A stretch of 64,000 bases of DNA from Leclercia sp. S52 (GCF_039727615.1 NZ_CP152474.1:2914001-2978000); one strand, 5' to 3'. Positions 9,696 to 19,931 are shown, counted from the stretch's first letter. The notes: generated from the letters alone by a model not told the origin. A program made the numbers and translations.

Positions 9696-9881
9696 TTACT
9701 CCTCTTCATCCTCATCTTCAAAACGCGCCACGATCCGCTCGCCGGTATGGGTGGCGCGCAGCTCTTCTGCCACCTGAGAAATAGCCTGTCCGCTGCTCAT
9801 CCCCTGGGACATCAGCTCCTGAATGCGCTCGACGGCCTTTTGCTGCTGGTCGTGGCTCAGTGAAGGTAAACCTGCAAACAT
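9696..9881 (-). CDS. yoaH: UPF0181 family protein YoaH
   Basis: A small acidic protein of 61 residues (E. coli 59) starting [21 protein letters not shown] and ending with an Asp/Glu-rich tail. ATG 9881 is favoured by AGGAG with 6 bases of spacing; an in-frame TTG at 9887 overlaps the spacer and is less likely. It is convergent with yoaB (5-base gap) and divergent from pabB. No function is known. Confidence 0.9.
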   Translation of the reverse strand: MFAGLPSLSHDQQQKAVERIQELMSQGMSSGQAISQVAEELRATHTGERIVARFEDEDEEE

Positions 9882-9942
9882 CGTCAACTCCTGCTAAATT
9901 ATCAGCGCTAATTATTTCACGCTGCCCGGTAGTCTACCACCC

Positions 9943-11295
9943 ATGAACCCGTTATCCCCCACTGTTTTGACATTACCCTGGCGTCCTGACGCTGCAGAAT
10001 TCTGGTTTGCGCCAATAAGCCATCTGCCGTGGGCGATGCTGCTGCACTCCGGTCATGCGGATCATCCCTACAGCCGCTTTGACATTCTGGTGGCCGAACC
10101 GCGTTCCACGCTGGTGACCCACGGGACGGATACGCTGATTGACGGTGTTCACTCTGACGCCTGTCCGCTGAGTCTGCTCCAGCAGGCCATTGATGAAATG
10201 AACCTGCCCTGCACGCCGAACCCGGACCTGCCCTTCCAGGGCGGCGCGCTGGGGTTGTTCGGCTACGACCTCGGTCGCCGCTTCGAACAGTTGCCTGAGC
10301 TGGCTGAGCGCGACATCACCCTGGCGGACATGGCCGTCGGCCTGTACGACTGGGCAGTGGTGGTCGATCACCACCAACAGCGGGTGTCGCTGGTCTGTCA
10401 TGGGGATGCTGAGGCCCGGCTGGCGTGGCTCGAATCACAACGTGCGCCCGACAATCTGCCCGCGTTCCGGCTGACCTCCGGCTGGCAGGCCAATATGACC
10501 GCGGCGGAGTACCAGGAGAAATTCGATCGCGTGCAGGCCTTTCTGCACAGTGGCGACTGCTATCAGGTCAATCTGGCCCAGCGTTTCCAGGCCCGCTATG
10601 AGGGTGACGAGTGGCAGGCCTTTACCCGGCTGAATGCCAACAACCGCGCCCCGTTCAGCGCCTTTTTGCGTCTTGAAGAGGGGGCTATCCTGAGCCTGTC
10701 GCCGGAGCGTTTTATTCATCTGGCGGAAGGCACCATTCAGACCCGGCCGATCAAAGGCACCCTGCCACGCCTCGCGGATGCAGATGCCGATCGCCAGCAG
10801 GCGGAGAAACTCGCCGCCTCGCCGAAAGACAGAGCCGAGAACCTGATGATTGTCGATCTGATGCGCAATGACATTGGCCGGGTGGCGGAGCCAGGAAGCG
10901 TGCGGGTGCCGGAGCTGTTCGTGGTGGAGCCCTTCCCTGCGGTGCATCACCTGGTGAGCACCATTACCGCCCGCCTGCCGTCAACGCAGACCGCCTGCGA
11001 CCTGCTGCGCGCTGCCTTCCCGGGCGGGTCGATCACCGGCGCGCCAAAAGTGCGGGCGATGGAGATCATCGATGAGCTGGAGCCCCATCGCCGTAACGCC
11101 TGGTGCGGCAGCATCGGCTATCTCAGCCTGTGCGGCGGCATGGATACCAGCATCACCATTCGCACCCTGACGGCGGTAGCCGGACAAATTTACTGTTCCG
11201 CAGGCGGCGGGATCGTGGCTGACAGCCAGGCCGCGGCGGAATATCAGGAAACCTTTGATAAAGTGAATCGTATTCTGCAACAACTGGAGCGCTAA
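9943..11295 (+). CDS. pabB: Aminodeoxychorismate synthase component I PabB
   Basis: PabB converts chorismate, with ammonia from PabA, to 4-amino-4-deoxychorismate, the first committed step to p-aminobenzoate and folate. It has 450 residues (E. coli 453). The chorismate-binding fold carries LSPERF and PIKGTLPR, whose Lys271 corresponds to the nucleophilic Lys274 of E. coli PabB; TrpE has Ala there, which separates the two. DLMRNDIGRV and GGSITGAPK, the Mg/chorismate motifs, follow. nudL begins three bases after the stop. Confidence 0.96.
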   Translation: MNPLSPTVLTLPWRPDAAEFWFAPISHLPWAMLLHSGHADHPYSRFDILVAEPRSTLVTHGTDTLIDGVHSDACPLSLLQQAIDEMNLPCTPNPDLPFQGGALGLFGYDLGRRFEQLPELAERDITLADMAVGLYDWAVVVDHHQQRVSLVCHGDAEARLAWLESQRAPDNLPAFRLTSGWQANMTAAEYQEKFDRVQAFLHSGDCYQVNLAQRFQARYEGDEWQAFTRLNANNRAPFSAFLRLEEGAILSLSPERFIHLAEGTIQTRPIKGTLPRLADADADRQQAEKLAASPKDRAENLMIVDLMRNDIGRVAEPGSVRVPELFVVEPFPAVHHLVSTITARLPSTQTACDLLRAAFPGGSITGAPKVRAMEIIDELEPHRRNAWCGSIGYLSLCGGMDTSITIRTLTAVAGQIYCSAGGGIVADSQAAAEYQETFDKVNRILQQLER

Positions 11296-11298
11296 CTG

Positions 11299-11877
11299 GT
11301 GAATACCCACGACCTGACCCTCGACAATTTTTTATCGCGTTTTCAGCTTCTGCGCCCGCAGGTGAACAGCACGTCGTTGAACCAGCGTCAGGCGGCGGTG
11401 TTGATCCCAGTGGTTCGTCGGGAGCAGCCGGGCCTGCTGTTAACCCGGCGCTCGGCGAAGCTGCGTAAGCATGCCGGTCAGGTGGCGTTTCCCGGCGGCG
11501 CGGTGGACAGCACCGACGCCTCGTTAATTGCCGCCGCCCTGCGCGAAGCCGAGGAAGAGGTGGCTATTCCGCCGCACAAGGTCGAGGTGATTGGCGTCCT
11601 GCCTCCGGTGGACAGCGTGACCGGATTTCAGGTGACGCCGGTGGTGGGCATTATTCCGCCGGATCTGCACTATCACGCCAGCGTGGACGAAGTGGAATCG
11701 GTGTTCGAAATGCCGCTGGCGGAAGCCCTGCGTTTGGGCCGTTATCATCCGCTGGATATTCAACGCCGCGGGCACGATCATCGGGTGTGGCTCTCCTGGT
11801 ATCAGCATTATTTTGTCTGGGGCATGACGGCGGGAATTATTCGCGAGCTGGCGCTGCAGATCGGCCTGAAACCTTGA
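11299..11877 (+). CDS. nudL: Nudix hydrolase NudL (putative CoA pyrophosphatase)
   Basis: The protein has 192 residues with a GTG start at 11299, preceded by GGAG inside the end of pabB. The Nudix box is intact: the Gly-rich start is FPGGAV, followed by REAEEEV, which supplies the metal-binding Glu residues. The upstream region ([21 protein letters not shown]) is typical of the CoA-diphosphatase subgroup (NUDT7/YeaB). Tight linkage to pabB suggests co-transcription. The substrate is inferred from family membership. Confidence 0.93.
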   Translation: MNTHDLTLDNFLSRFQLLRPQVNSTSLNQRQAAVLIPVVRREQPGLLLTRRSAKLRKHAGQVAFPGGAVDSTDASLIAAALREAEEEVAIPPHKVEVIGVLPPVDSVTGFQVTPVVGIIPPDLHYHASVDEVESVFEMPLAEALRLGRYHPLDIQRRGHDHRVWLSWYQHYFVWGMTAGIIRELALQIGLKP

Positions 11878-12061
11878 CTATACTTTACATTCGCCTCTTT
11901 TTTTGCGCCTTTGCGATCTGCCTCCCGATATTAGTTAATCCCGCCTTAGCCATTAGTTTAATTCATGTGAATAGTTGAGCTGACGGCGGGCTTCCCTCTT
12001 ACACTATGCGAAGTTATTACATCGTTACTGGAAACCCGGTAACCCTGTCAGGAGTGTTAAA

Positions 12062-13426
12062 GTGATTAGTATATTCGACATGTTCAAAGTGGGGATTGGT
12101 CCCTCTTCTTCCCACACTGTAGGCCCGATGAAGGCCGGTAAACAGTTCGTCGATGACCTGGTCGAAAAAGGATTACTGGACAGCATTACCCGCGTGGCCG
12201 TGGACGTTTATGGTTCACTGTCGTTAACGGGTAAAGGCCACCACACCGATATCGCCATTATTATGGGTCTGGCCGGAAATATGCCGGACACCGTAGATAT
12301 TGACGCCATTCCGGCGTTTATCCGCGACGTGGAAACGCGCGGTCGTCTGCTGCTGGCGAATGGCCGGCAGGAAGTGGATTTCCCACAGGACGACGGCATG
12401 CGTTTTCGCAGCGACAACCTCTCGTTGCATGAGAACGGGATGCAGATCCACGCCTTCAGCGGCGACAAAGTGGTCTACAGCAAAACCTATTACTCCATCG
12501 GCGGCGGCTTTATCGTCGACGAAGAGCATTTCGGCCAGGATGCGACGGGCGACGTGCAGGTGCCTTACCCGTTCAAATCGGCGAAAGAGATGCTGGATTA
12601 CTGTCACGAAACCGGCCTGTCTCTCTCCGGCATGGTGATGCAGAACGAGCTGGCGCTGCACAGCAAGAAAGAGATTGAAGACTATTTTGCTAACGTCTGG
12701 CAGACCATGCGCGCCTGTATCGATCGCGGCATCAATACCGAAGGCGTGTTGCCGGGCCCGCTGCGTGTACCGCGCCGCGCCTCAGCCCTGCGCCGGATGC
12801 TGGTGACGACCGATAAGTACTCCAACGATCCGATGAACGTGATCGACTGGGTCAACATGTTTGCCCTGGCGGTAAACGAAGAGAACGCCGCCGGTGGCCG
12901 CGTGGTAACGGCGCCGACCAACGGTGCCTGCGGTATCGTTCCGGCGGTACTGGCCTACTACGATCACTTTATCGAATCGGTGAGCCCGGATATCTATATT
13001 CGCTACTTCCTCGCCGCGGGCGCGGTGGGCGCGCTGTATAAGATGAACGCCTCCATCTCCGGCGCCGAAGTGGGCTGTCAGGGTGAAGTGGGCGTGGCCT
13101 GCTCGATGGCGGCGGCCGGTCTGGCAGAGCTGCTGGGCGCAAGCCCTGAGCAGGTGTGCGTGGCGGCAGAGATCGGCATGGAGCATAACCTCGGTCTGAC
13201 CTGCGATCCGGTTGCTGGTCAGGTGCAGGTGCCGTGCATCGAACGTAACGCCATTGCCTCAGTGAAAGCGATCAACGCCTCACGTATGGCGATGCGCCGT
13301 ACCAGCGAACCGCGCGTCTCGCTGGATAAGGTGATCGAAACCATGTACGAAACCGGCAAAGACATGAACGCCAAATACCGCGAAACCTCTCGCGGCGGCC
13401 TGGCCATCAAGGTGCAGTGCGACTAA
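12062..13426 (+). CDS. sdaA: L-serine dehydratase 1 (Fe-S) SdaA
   Basis: SdaA deaminates L-serine to pyruvate and ammonia using a [4Fe-4S] cluster. It has 454 residues, the E. coli length, with the same GTG start ([27 protein letters not shown]). The N-terminal beta domain carries the SSSHT serine-binding loop. The alpha-chain half has [13 protein letters not shown] and the cluster cysteines around [15 protein letters not shown] and VPCIE. Upstream 11878-12061 (184 bases) holds the promoter; Lrp control is known in E. coli but I could not assign a site by eye. A terminator follows at 13467. Confidence 0.97.
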   Translation: MISIFDMFKVGIGPSSSHTVGPMKAGKQFVDDLVEKGLLDSITRVAVDVYGSLSLTGKGHHTDIAIIMGLAGNMPDTVDIDAIPAFIRDVETRGRLLLANGRQEVDFPQDDGMRFRSDNLSLHENGMQIHAFSGDKVVYSKTYYSIGGGFIVDEEHFGQDATGDVQVPYPFKSAKEMLDYCHETGLSLSGMVMQNELALHSKKEIEDYFANVWQTMRACIDRGINTEGVLPGPLRVPRRASALRRMLVTTDKYSNDPMNVIDWVNMFALAVNEENAAGGRVVTAPTNGACGIVPAVLAYYDHFIESVSPDIYIRYFLAAGAVGALYKMNASISGAEVGCQGEVGVACSMAAAGLAELLGASPEQVCVAAEIGMEHNLGLTCDPVAGQVQVPCIERNAIASVKAINASRMAMRRTSEPRVSLDKVIETMYETGKDMNAKYRETSRGGLAIKVQCD

Positions 13427-13466
13427 TCCTCTGACTGTCCCCTGCGACTTTCGTCTTTCATACCTC

Positions 13467-13497
13467 TTCGCCCGTCTGATACGGATGGGCGAATTTT
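13467..13497 (+). terminator. Rho-independent terminator after sdaA
   Basis: TTCGCCC pairs with GGGCGAA around a 13-base loop and is followed by TTTT, 40 bases after the sdaA stop. Confidence 0.75.
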
Positions 13498-13588
13498 AAG
13501 AACTTTTCTCGTTACCTGAAATAATGCCCACTACACTACCTGAGTTGCCACGGGCATTCACGCCAGTGGCTTTTCGGGTGGCCGTGGC

Positions 13589-15181
13589 ATGCAAACAGCT
13601 CACAGGATGATTACAGATTATCGCCGCAAACGGATTATCGTCTGCCTGGTGCTGTCATTCTCCACCCTTGTCTGCACGCTCACTATTGGCTTTATTTCGC
13701 AGCGCAATTTAAATCAGCAGACCACCGCCTCCTTCGTGTCGCACGCTGTCGAGACGCTGGATAAGATCCTCCAGCCGCTGGAGACCGGGCGCGACGTGGT
13801 GCAACCGCTGATCGGCCTGCCCTGCGTTGAGGTCAATTTTTTACTGCGTAAACAGGCCGCCTCCCTGCAAACCGTGCGCTCGATTGGCTTGATCAAGGAC
13901 GGTATTCTCTACTGCTCCAGCATGTTCGGTAATCGCGATATTCCCATCAGCCAGTTCCAGCCCCGACTGCCTTCCCCCGAGCCTTTACTGCTCCTCACCG
14001 CCGATCGGGCCCTGCTGAAGGGCAGCCCGGTGCTTATTCAGTGGTATCCGGTGCCCGGCGAAAGTGATGATGGGGTGATGGAGATTGTGAATATCGATCT
14101 TATCGCCAGGCTGCTGCTGGAGCCCGAGCTGCCGATCATCAACGACGTTAACCTCAGCGTGGGCGGTAAGCATCTGAACCATGAGCGCCAGCTCTCGGAT
14201 GCGCTGATGTTTGACAGTGACGAGACGGTGTATCAGCAGGCCTCCAGCAATTTCCCGTTTACCATTACCGTTAACGGCCCTGGCCCGACGGATCTGGCCC
14301 TGAGAAGCCTGCCGTCACAGCTGCCGCTGGCGGCGATATTCACCATGCTGGTGGGCTATATCGCCTGGCTTGCCACCGCCAGCCGCATGAGTTTTACCCG
14401 GGAGATTAATTACGGGCTTGCTGCCGGTGAGTTTGAGCTGTTTTGCCAGCCGCTGATCGATGCCAAAAAGCAGGACTGCGTGGGGGTGGAGATTCTTCTG
14501 CGCTGGAACAACCCGCGGCAGGGGTGGATCGCCCCGGATATTTTTATCCCGCTGGCGGAGGAGCATAACCTGATTGTTCCCCTGACCCGCTATGTGCTGA
14601 TCGAAACCGTCAGCCATCTGGCGATGTTTCCCACCGCGTCGGGATTTCATATTGGCATCAACGTGGCGGCCAAACATTTTCGCGACGGGATGCTGCTTCA
14701 CGATCTGAACAGCGTCTGGTTCAGCGCCGAGCCCGCGCAGCAGCTGGTGATTGAGCTTACCGAGCGCGATACCCTGCTGGAGATGGATTACAACATTGTG
14801 GAGGCCCTGCATCAGAAAGGGGTCAAGCTGGCGATCGATGATTTCGGCACTGGCAACAGCTCGCTGTCGTGGCTGGAGAAGCTTAATCCGGAAGTGCTGA
14901 AAATTGATAAATCCTTCACCGCCGCGATTGGCACCGATGCCGTTAACTCGACGGTGACGGATATTATTATTGCTCTGGCCCAGCGCCTGAACATCGAGCT
15001 GGTGGCCGAAGGGGTGGAGACCTGCGATCAGGCAAGACATCTTCGCCTGCACGGCGTCGAAATTCTGCAGGGGTTCCTGTATGCGCGGCCTATGCCGCTG
15101 CGGGATTTCCCGCAGTGGCTGGCGGAGAGTTCACCTCCGCCACCCCCTCACAACGGGAACATGTTGCCGTCGTTACCCTGA
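13589..15181 (+). CDS. pdeD: c-di-GMP phosphodiesterase PdeD (CSS-EAL)
   Basis: A membrane-bound c-di-GMP phosphodiesterase of 530 residues (E. coli 532). An N-terminal transmembrane segment (about 15-38) is followed by a periplasmic domain containing the CSS motif (LYCSSMFG) and a second transmembrane segment (about 244-268). The C-terminal EAL domain has EILLRW in the EAL position, IDDFGTGNSS and the EGVE loop, so it looks catalytically complete. CSS-domain enzymes are redox-controlled through DsbA/B in E. coli. It ends immediately against the convergent yoaE stop. Confidence 0.94.
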   Translation: MQTAHRMITDYRRKRIIVCLVLSFSTLVCTLTIGFISQRNLNQQTTASFVSHAVETLDKILQPLETGRDVVQPLIGLPCVEVNFLLRKQAASLQTVRSIGLIKDGILYCSSMFGNRDIPISQFQPRLPSPEPLLLLTADRALLKGSPVLIQWYPVPGESDDGVMEIVNIDLIARLLLEPELPIINDVNLSVGGKHLNHERQLSDALMFDSDETVYQQASSNFPFTITVNGPGPTDLALRSLPSQLPLAAIFTMLVGYIAWLATASRMSFTREINYGLAAGEFELFCQPLIDAKKQDCVGVEILLRWNNPRQGWIAPDIFIPLAEEHNLIVPLTRYVLIETVSHLAMFPTASGFHIGINVAAKHFRDGMLLHDLNSVWFSAEPAQQLVIELTERDTLLEMDYNIVEALHQKGVKLAIDDFGTGNSSLSWLEKLNPEVLKIDKSFTAAIGTDAVNSTVTDIIIALAQRLNIELVAEGVETCDQARHLRLHGVEILQGFLYARPMPLRDFPQWLAESSPPPPPHNGNMLPSLP

Positions 15182-16742
15182 CTACTCTTCTTCGTCGTGG
15201 GCAGACTGCTCTTTAACAATGCGCACCAGGTCCACGCGGTAATCATTGGCGGTCACGATGGTTATCTTCAGCGGCGGTAATTCAAGCACATCACCGGTAC
15301 GCGGGATCTGACCGTTAACGGCAATCACCAGACCGGCCACCGTCGCGATATCGTCATCGTGGTTAGTCAGATGTTCCAGACCCAGCGTATGCTGCAGCGC
15401 ATGCAGATCGGTGGTGCCTTTTACCAGCCAGCCGTCACCATCATTGATGATTTCCGGCGTTTCGTCAGCATCCGGGAACTCACCGGCAATGGCTTCCAGG
15501 ACGTCCAGCGGCGTCACCAGGCCCTGCACCACGCCAAACTCGTTGGTCACGATAACAAAGCTACCCCGGGCACGGCGCAGCACGCCCAGCAGGTTGATCG
15601 GGTCGAGGGTTTCCGGCACCACAATGGCAGGCGACGCAGAGGCGATAGCTTCTACATCCACGCCTTCTTCCAGCGCCACCAGCATCTCTTTAGCACGCAC
15701 CACGCCGATGATCTCATCCAGCTCACCGCGACACACCGGGAACAGGCTGTGTGGCGAGGAGAGCAGCTGCTGGCGGATTTCATCCACGCTCAGGCTGGCA
15801 TCGACCCAGCTGATCTCGCCGCGCGGAGTCATGATCCCACGCAGAGAGCGCGAGGCCAGCGACAGTACGCCGTTGATCATATAGCGCTCTTCTTCCACAA
15901 AGGCACCTTCCGGAACCGGCACCGGGACATGGTTATCGCTGTCCTGCTGCGCTTTGGCTTCACGGCGGCCGCCCATCAGACGCAGAATCGCATCAGCGGT
16001 ACGGGCACGCAGCGGCTGGTTCGACTGCTGGCGAATAAAGTTGCGGCGGGCAATCTGGTTAAACATCTCTATAATGATCGAGAAACCAATTGCGGCGTAC
16101 AGATAGCCTTTCGGAATATGGAAGCCGAAACCTTCTGCTACCAGGCTCAAACCAATCATCAGCAGGAAGCTCAGACAGAGCACCACCACGGTCGGATGCT
16201 GGTTGACGAATCGTGTCAACGGCTTCGAGGCGAGCAACATCACCGCCATCGCAATGACCACGGCGGCCATCATCACCGGCAGATGGTTCACCATACCGAC
16301 GGCGGTAATCACCGCGTCGAGGGAGAAGACGGCGTCCAGCACCACAATTTGCATCACCACTACCCAGAAGCTGGCGTAGCCTTTGCCGTGTCCGTCGTCA
16401 TGCTGGCGGTTTTCCAGCCGTTCATGAAGCTCGGTGGTGGCTTTGAAGAGCAGGAATATACCCCCCCAGCAGCATGATGAGGTCACGCCCTGAGAAGGTG
16501 AAATCGAATGCAGTGAACAGCGGTTGCGTCAGCGTCACCATCCAGGAGATGACCGACAGCAGCGCAAGACGCATGATCAGCGCCAGTGACAGGCCGATTA
16601 AACGGGCTTTATCGCGTTGTTTAGGCGGCAGTTTATCCGCAAGGATAGCAATAAACACCAGGTTATCGATGCCGAGTACGATCTCAAGCACGACCAGCGT
16701 GAGCAATCCCACCCAGATCTGCGGGTCCATTAAGAATTCCAT
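15182..16742 (-). CDS. yoaE: TerC-family membrane protein with CBS/CorC domains YoaE, frameshifted
   Basis: The N-terminal TerC-type membrane domain has the acidic metal-binding helices [14 protein letters not shown] and [14 protein letters not shown]. Two cytosolic CBS domains and a CorC/HlyC domain follow. The family exports metal ions; TerC relatives move Mn(II). The frame breaks at the run 16461-16467 (G7 on the coding strand) within [20 protein letters not shown]. Removing one base restores 519 residues (E. coli 518). ATG 16742 is the homologous start. A candidate upstream ORF overlaps this start (see 16730-16888). Confidence 0.93.
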
Positions 16743-16888
16743 GACAAGCTCCTGCTAAAGGAATGGCAAAACGGCGCCGCGGTAATGTCGAGCGAAACGG
16801 TAAAAGGCGTAAACAGTGAGTGGCGCGAATCGCCGGTAAGGCTGGCCAGAATTGGCCGGATGTGTGACTGGCGTCGGTGACGGTCCAT
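16730..16888 (-). CDS. Candidate upstream ORF overlapping the yoaE start
   Basis: On the minus strand an ATG at 16888 opens a 52-codon frame beginning [15 protein letters not shown]. It reads through the AGGAGC ribosome site of yoaE and stops at 16730, 13 bases inside yoaE. Such start/stop overlap is the geometry of translational coupling or leader control. The peptide is basic with no recognised domain, and no strong ribosome site precedes it, so it could be chance. Nothing in the sequence proves translation. Confidence 0.25.
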   Translation of the reverse strand: MDRHRRQSHIRPILASLTGDSRHSLFTPFTVSLDITAAPFCHSFSRSLSWNS

Positions 16889-17041
16889 ACAGTGGGCTAC
16901 TGCCCAATACTCCTGACAAGTAAACGGACGCTAAACATATCAGAGACCTGGGCTTTATGGCAAAGATTTACTTTCCTTTGCAAACAGATGTTTCAGCGCT
17001 TTTTTTTGATCACAGAAATATCTCATTGGCTTAGGCTAAAT

Positions 17042-17059
17042 TACGGATCTTCATCACAT
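17042..17059 (+). promoter_or_regulatory. Putative CRP site before manX
   Basis: A consensus right half (TCACA) with a degenerate left half lies about 150 bases before manX. CRP activation of manXYZ is established in E. coli; the position here is a match by eye only. Confidence 0.45.
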
Positions 17060-17062
17060 AAA

Positions 17063-17086
17063 TTATTTTTTCACTGTCTAAAATAA
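17063..17086 (+). promoter_or_regulatory. Putative Mlc operator before manX
   Basis: TTATTTT and AAAATAA form a perfect inverted repeat with a 10-base spacer containing CACTGTC. This is the shape of Mlc sites, and Mlc represses manXYZ in E. coli when glucose is absent. It sits directly after the putative CRP site. Confidence 0.55.
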
Positions 17087-17156
17087 ATCGCGTAAGTATT
17101 AGTTCATTGAACTCTAACCCTTATCTGAATCGATTCGTTCTTTCGAAGATGATCAC

Positions 17157-17183
17157 TAATGTCCTGACGCGTTTTGGACATTA
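17157..17183 (+). repeat. Inverted repeat in the manX leader
   Basis: TAATGTCC and GGACATTA are perfect 8-base arms around an 11-base loop, ending about 9 bases before the AAAGGAGG ribosome site of manX. It could be an mRNA hairpin near the start or an operator. Confidence 0.5.
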
Positions 17184-17206
17184 ACGATAATAAAAGGAGG
17201 TAGCAA

Positions 17207-18178
17207 GTGACTATTGCTATTGTTATAGGCACACATGGTTGGGCTGCAGAGCAGTTACTTAAAACCGCAGAAATGCTTTTAGGCGAACAGGAAAACGTCG
17301 GTTGGATCGATTTCGTTCCCGGTGAAAACGCCGAGACACTGATAGAAAAATACACGGCTCAACTGTCCAGACTGGATACCAGCAGCGGCGTATTGTTCCT
17401 TGTTGACACATGGGGTGGCAGCCCGTTTAACGCCGCCAGCCGCATTGTGGTCGATAAAGATCAGTATGAGGTGGTCGCCGGGGTCAATATTCCGATGCTG
17501 GTTGAAACCCTGATGGCACGCGACGACAACCCGAGCTTTGACGAGCTGGTGGCGCTGGCGGTCGAAACCGGTCGCGAAGGTGTGAAAGCGCTGAAAGCGA
17601 AGCCGGTCGAGGTTGCAAAACCTGCGCCGGTTGCTGCCGCTGCGGCGAAACCCACCGCCCCGCTTAAGCCAATGGGTCCGAATGATTACATGCAGATTGG
17701 CCTTGCGCGTATCGACGACCGTCTGATCCATGGTCAGGTAGCGACACGCTGGACCAAAGAGACCAACGTCCAGCGCATCATCGTGGTCAGCGATGAAGTG
17801 GCCGCCGATACGGTCCGTAAAACCCTTCTTACTCAGGTAGCCCCACCGGGCGTGACCGCCCACGTGGTGGACGTCGCCAAAATGATCCGCGTATACAACA
17901 ACCCGAAATATGCCGGCGAACGCATCATGCTGCTGTTTACCAATCCGACCGACGTGGAACGCGTTGTCGAAGGCGGCGTGAACATCAAGTCCGTCAACAT
18001 TGGGGGTATGGCGTTTCGTCAGGGTAAAACCCAGGTGAATAACGCGATTTCAGTCGATGAGAAGGATATCGAAGCCTTTAACAAACTGAATGCACGCGGT
18101 ATTGAACTGGAAGCCCGTAAGGTTTCCACCGACCAGAAACTGAAAATGATGGATTTGATCGGCAAAGTCGGGAAATAA
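17207..18178 (+). CDS. manX: Mannose PTS EIIAB component ManX
   Basis: This is the soluble two-domain phosphotransfer subunit of the mannose-family PTS, which takes up mannose, glucose, glucosamine and other hexoses. It has 323 residues, as in E. coli. The IIA domain carries the phosphorylated His10 (GTHGW). An Ala/Pro-rich linker (about 130-152) leads to the IIB domain with its active His near 175 (DDRLIHGQV). The GTG start at 17207 has a strong AAAGGAGG site. In E. coli this mRNA is also a target of the sRNA SgrS. Confidence 0.97.
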   Translation: MTIAIVIGTHGWAAEQLLKTAEMLLGEQENVGWIDFVPGENAETLIEKYTAQLSRLDTSSGVLFLVDTWGGSPFNAASRIVVDKDQYEVVAGVNIPMLVETLMARDDNPSFDELVALAVETGREGVKALKAKPVEVAKPAPVAAAAAKPTAPLKPMGPNDYMQIGLARIDDRLIHGQVATRWTKETNVQRIIVVSDEVAADTVRKTLLTQVAPPGVTAHVVDVAKMIRVYNNPKYAGERIMLLFTNPTDVERVVEGGVNIKSVNIGGMAFRQGKTQVNNAISVDEKDIEAFNKLNARGIELEARKVSTDQKLKMMDLIGKVGK

Positions 18179-18224
18179 CCCTGCGCTGATTTTCACATAA
18201 AGCTTATGTCATAGGAGAAGTACA

Positions 18225-19022
18225 ATGGAGATTACCACTCTTCAGATTGTGCTGGTGTTCGTCGTCGCTTGTATAGCGGGTATGGAATCCGTACTTGATG
18301 AATTTCAGTTTCACCGTCCGCTGGTTGCCTGTACGTTAATCGGCGCCGTTCTCGGGGATATGAAAACCGGTATCATCATCGGTGGTACCCTGGAAATGAT
18401 CGCCCTCGGCTGGATGAACATCGGTGCTGCGGTTGCACCGGATGCGGCGCTCGCCTCCATCATCTCTACCGTTCTGGTTATCGCCGGCCATCAAAATATC
18501 GGTGCCGGTATCGCGCTGGCTATTCCGCTGGCAGCTGCAGGCCAGGTTCTGACCATCATCGTGCGTACCATCACCGTTGCGTTCCAGCATGCGGCTGATA
18601 AGGCGGCGGAGAATGGCAACCTGACGGCCCTCTCCTGGATCCACGTCTCATCCCTGTTCCTGCAGGCGATGCGTATCGCCATCCCGGCGGTGATCGTGGC
18701 GATTTCTGTGGGCACCAGCGAAGTCCAGAGCATGCTGAACGCCATTCCTGAGGTGGTGACCGGCGGTCTGAACATTGCCGGCGGCATGATCGTGGTTGTT
18801 GGTTACGCGATGGTCATCAACATGATGCGCGCAGGCTATCTGATGCCGTTCTTCTACCTCGGCTTTGTTACTGCGGCATTCACCAACTTCAACCTGGTCG
18901 CACTGGGCGTGATTGGTGCAGTAATGGCTATCCTCTACATCCAGCTGAGCCCGAAATATAACCGCGTAGCCGGTGGTGCACAGGTTGCTGGTAATAACGA
19001 TCTCGATAACGAACTGGACTAG
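18225..19022 (+). CDS. manY: Mannose PTS EIIC component ManY
   Basis: The membrane permease subunit, 265 residues (E. coli 266), with multiple hydrophobic helices and the PTS mannose-family IIC pattern (MESVLDEFQFHRPLVACTLIGAVLGD). With ManZ it forms the sugar channel; in E. coli the pair is also the lambda DNA entry route and a receptor for several bacteriocins. A GGAGAAG site precedes ATG 18225. Confidence 0.97.
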   Translation: MEITTLQIVLVFVVACIAGMESVLDEFQFHRPLVACTLIGAVLGDMKTGIIIGGTLEMIALGWMNIGAAVAPDAALASIISTVLVIAGHQNIGAGIALAIPLAAAGQVLTIIVRTITVAFQHAADKAAENGNLTALSWIHVSSLFLQAMRIAIPAVIVAISVGTSEVQSMLNAIPEVVTGGLNIAGGMIVVVGYAMVINMMRAGYLMPFFYLGFVTAAFTNFNLVALGVIGAVMAILYIQLSPKYNRVAGGAQVAGNNDLDNELD

Positions 19023-19034
19023 CAGGTGAGCGAC

Positions 19035-19886
19035 ATGGTTGATATGACTAAAACTACCCCTCAGAAAAAACTGACTCCAGGGGATATTCGTGGCGTGTTC
19101 ATCCGTTCTAACCTGTTCCAGGGTTCATGGAACTTCGAACGTATGCAGGCGCTGGGCTTTTGCTTCTCGATGGTGCCGGCGATCAAACGCCTGTACCCGG
19201 AAAACAACGAAGCGCGTCGCCAGGCGATTAAGCGTCACCTGGAATTCTTCAATACCCATCCTTACGTTGCCGCCCCGGTACTGGGCGTAACCCTGGCGAT
19301 GGAAGAGCAGCGTGCGAACGGTGCCGAGATCGACGATGGTGCCATCAACGGTATCAAAGTCGGTCTGATGGGGCCGCTGGCAGGCGTGGGTGACCCGATC
19401 TTCTGGGGTACCGTACGTCCGGTCTTCGCAGCGCTGGGTGCCGGTATCGCCATGAGCGGCAGCCTGCTCGGTCCGCTGCTGTTCTTCATCCTGTTCAACG
19501 TGGTGCGTCTGGCGACCCGTTACTACGGCGTGGCGTACGGCTACCGTAAAGGCGTGGATATCGTTCAGGATATGGGCGGCGGCTTCCTGCAGAAACTGAC
19601 TGAGGGGGCGTCAATCCTCGGCCTGTTTGTCATGGGGGCGCTGGTAAACAAGTGGACGCACGTTAACATCCCGCTGGTGGTCTCCACCATCACCGGCCAG
19701 GATGGTCAGACGCGCGTCACCACCGTGCAAACCATCCTTGACCAGCTGATGCCGGGCCTGGTGCCGCTGCTGTTAACCTTCGCCTGTATGTGGCTGCTGC
19801 GTAAGAAAGTCAATGCGCTGTGGATCATCGTCGGCTTCTTCGTTATCGGTATCGTAGGTTACGCTATCGGTCTGCTGGGCCTGTAA
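19035..19886 (+). CDS. manZ: Mannose PTS EIID component ManZ
   Basis: The membrane subunit unique to mannose-family PTS. With ATG 19035 it has 283 residues, the E. coli length, preceded by AGCAGGTGAG. An in-frame GTG at 19026 lies inside that ribosome site and is rejected. Family hallmarks include the FQGSWNFERMQALGF segment and a Gly-rich membrane region (GLMGPLAGVGDPIFWG), with hydrophobic helices at the C-terminus. A terminator follows 17 bases after the stop. Confidence 0.96.
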   Translation: MVDMTKTTPQKKLTPGDIRGVFIRSNLFQGSWNFERMQALGFCFSMVPAIKRLYPENNEARRQAIKRHLEFFNTHPYVAAPVLGVTLAMEEQRANGAEIDDGAINGIKVGLMGPLAGVGDPIFWGTVRPVFAALGAGIAMSGSLLGPLLFFILFNVVRLATRYYGVAYGYRKGVDIVQDMGGGFLQKLTEGASILGLFVMGALVNKWTHVNIPLVVSTITGQDGQTRVTTVQTILDQLMPGLVPLLLTFACMWLLRKKVNALWIIVGFFVIGIVGYAIGLLGL

Positions 19887-19903
19887 GGTTTCACTGAATA
19901 CCC

Positions 19904-19931
19904 CGGGGGCATGTAAGCCCCCGTTTTTTTT
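19904..19931 (+). terminator. Rho-independent terminator of manXYZ
   Basis: CGGGGGC and GCCCCCG arms with a 6-base loop are followed by an uninterrupted T run. It lies between manZ and yobD. Confidence 0.9.
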
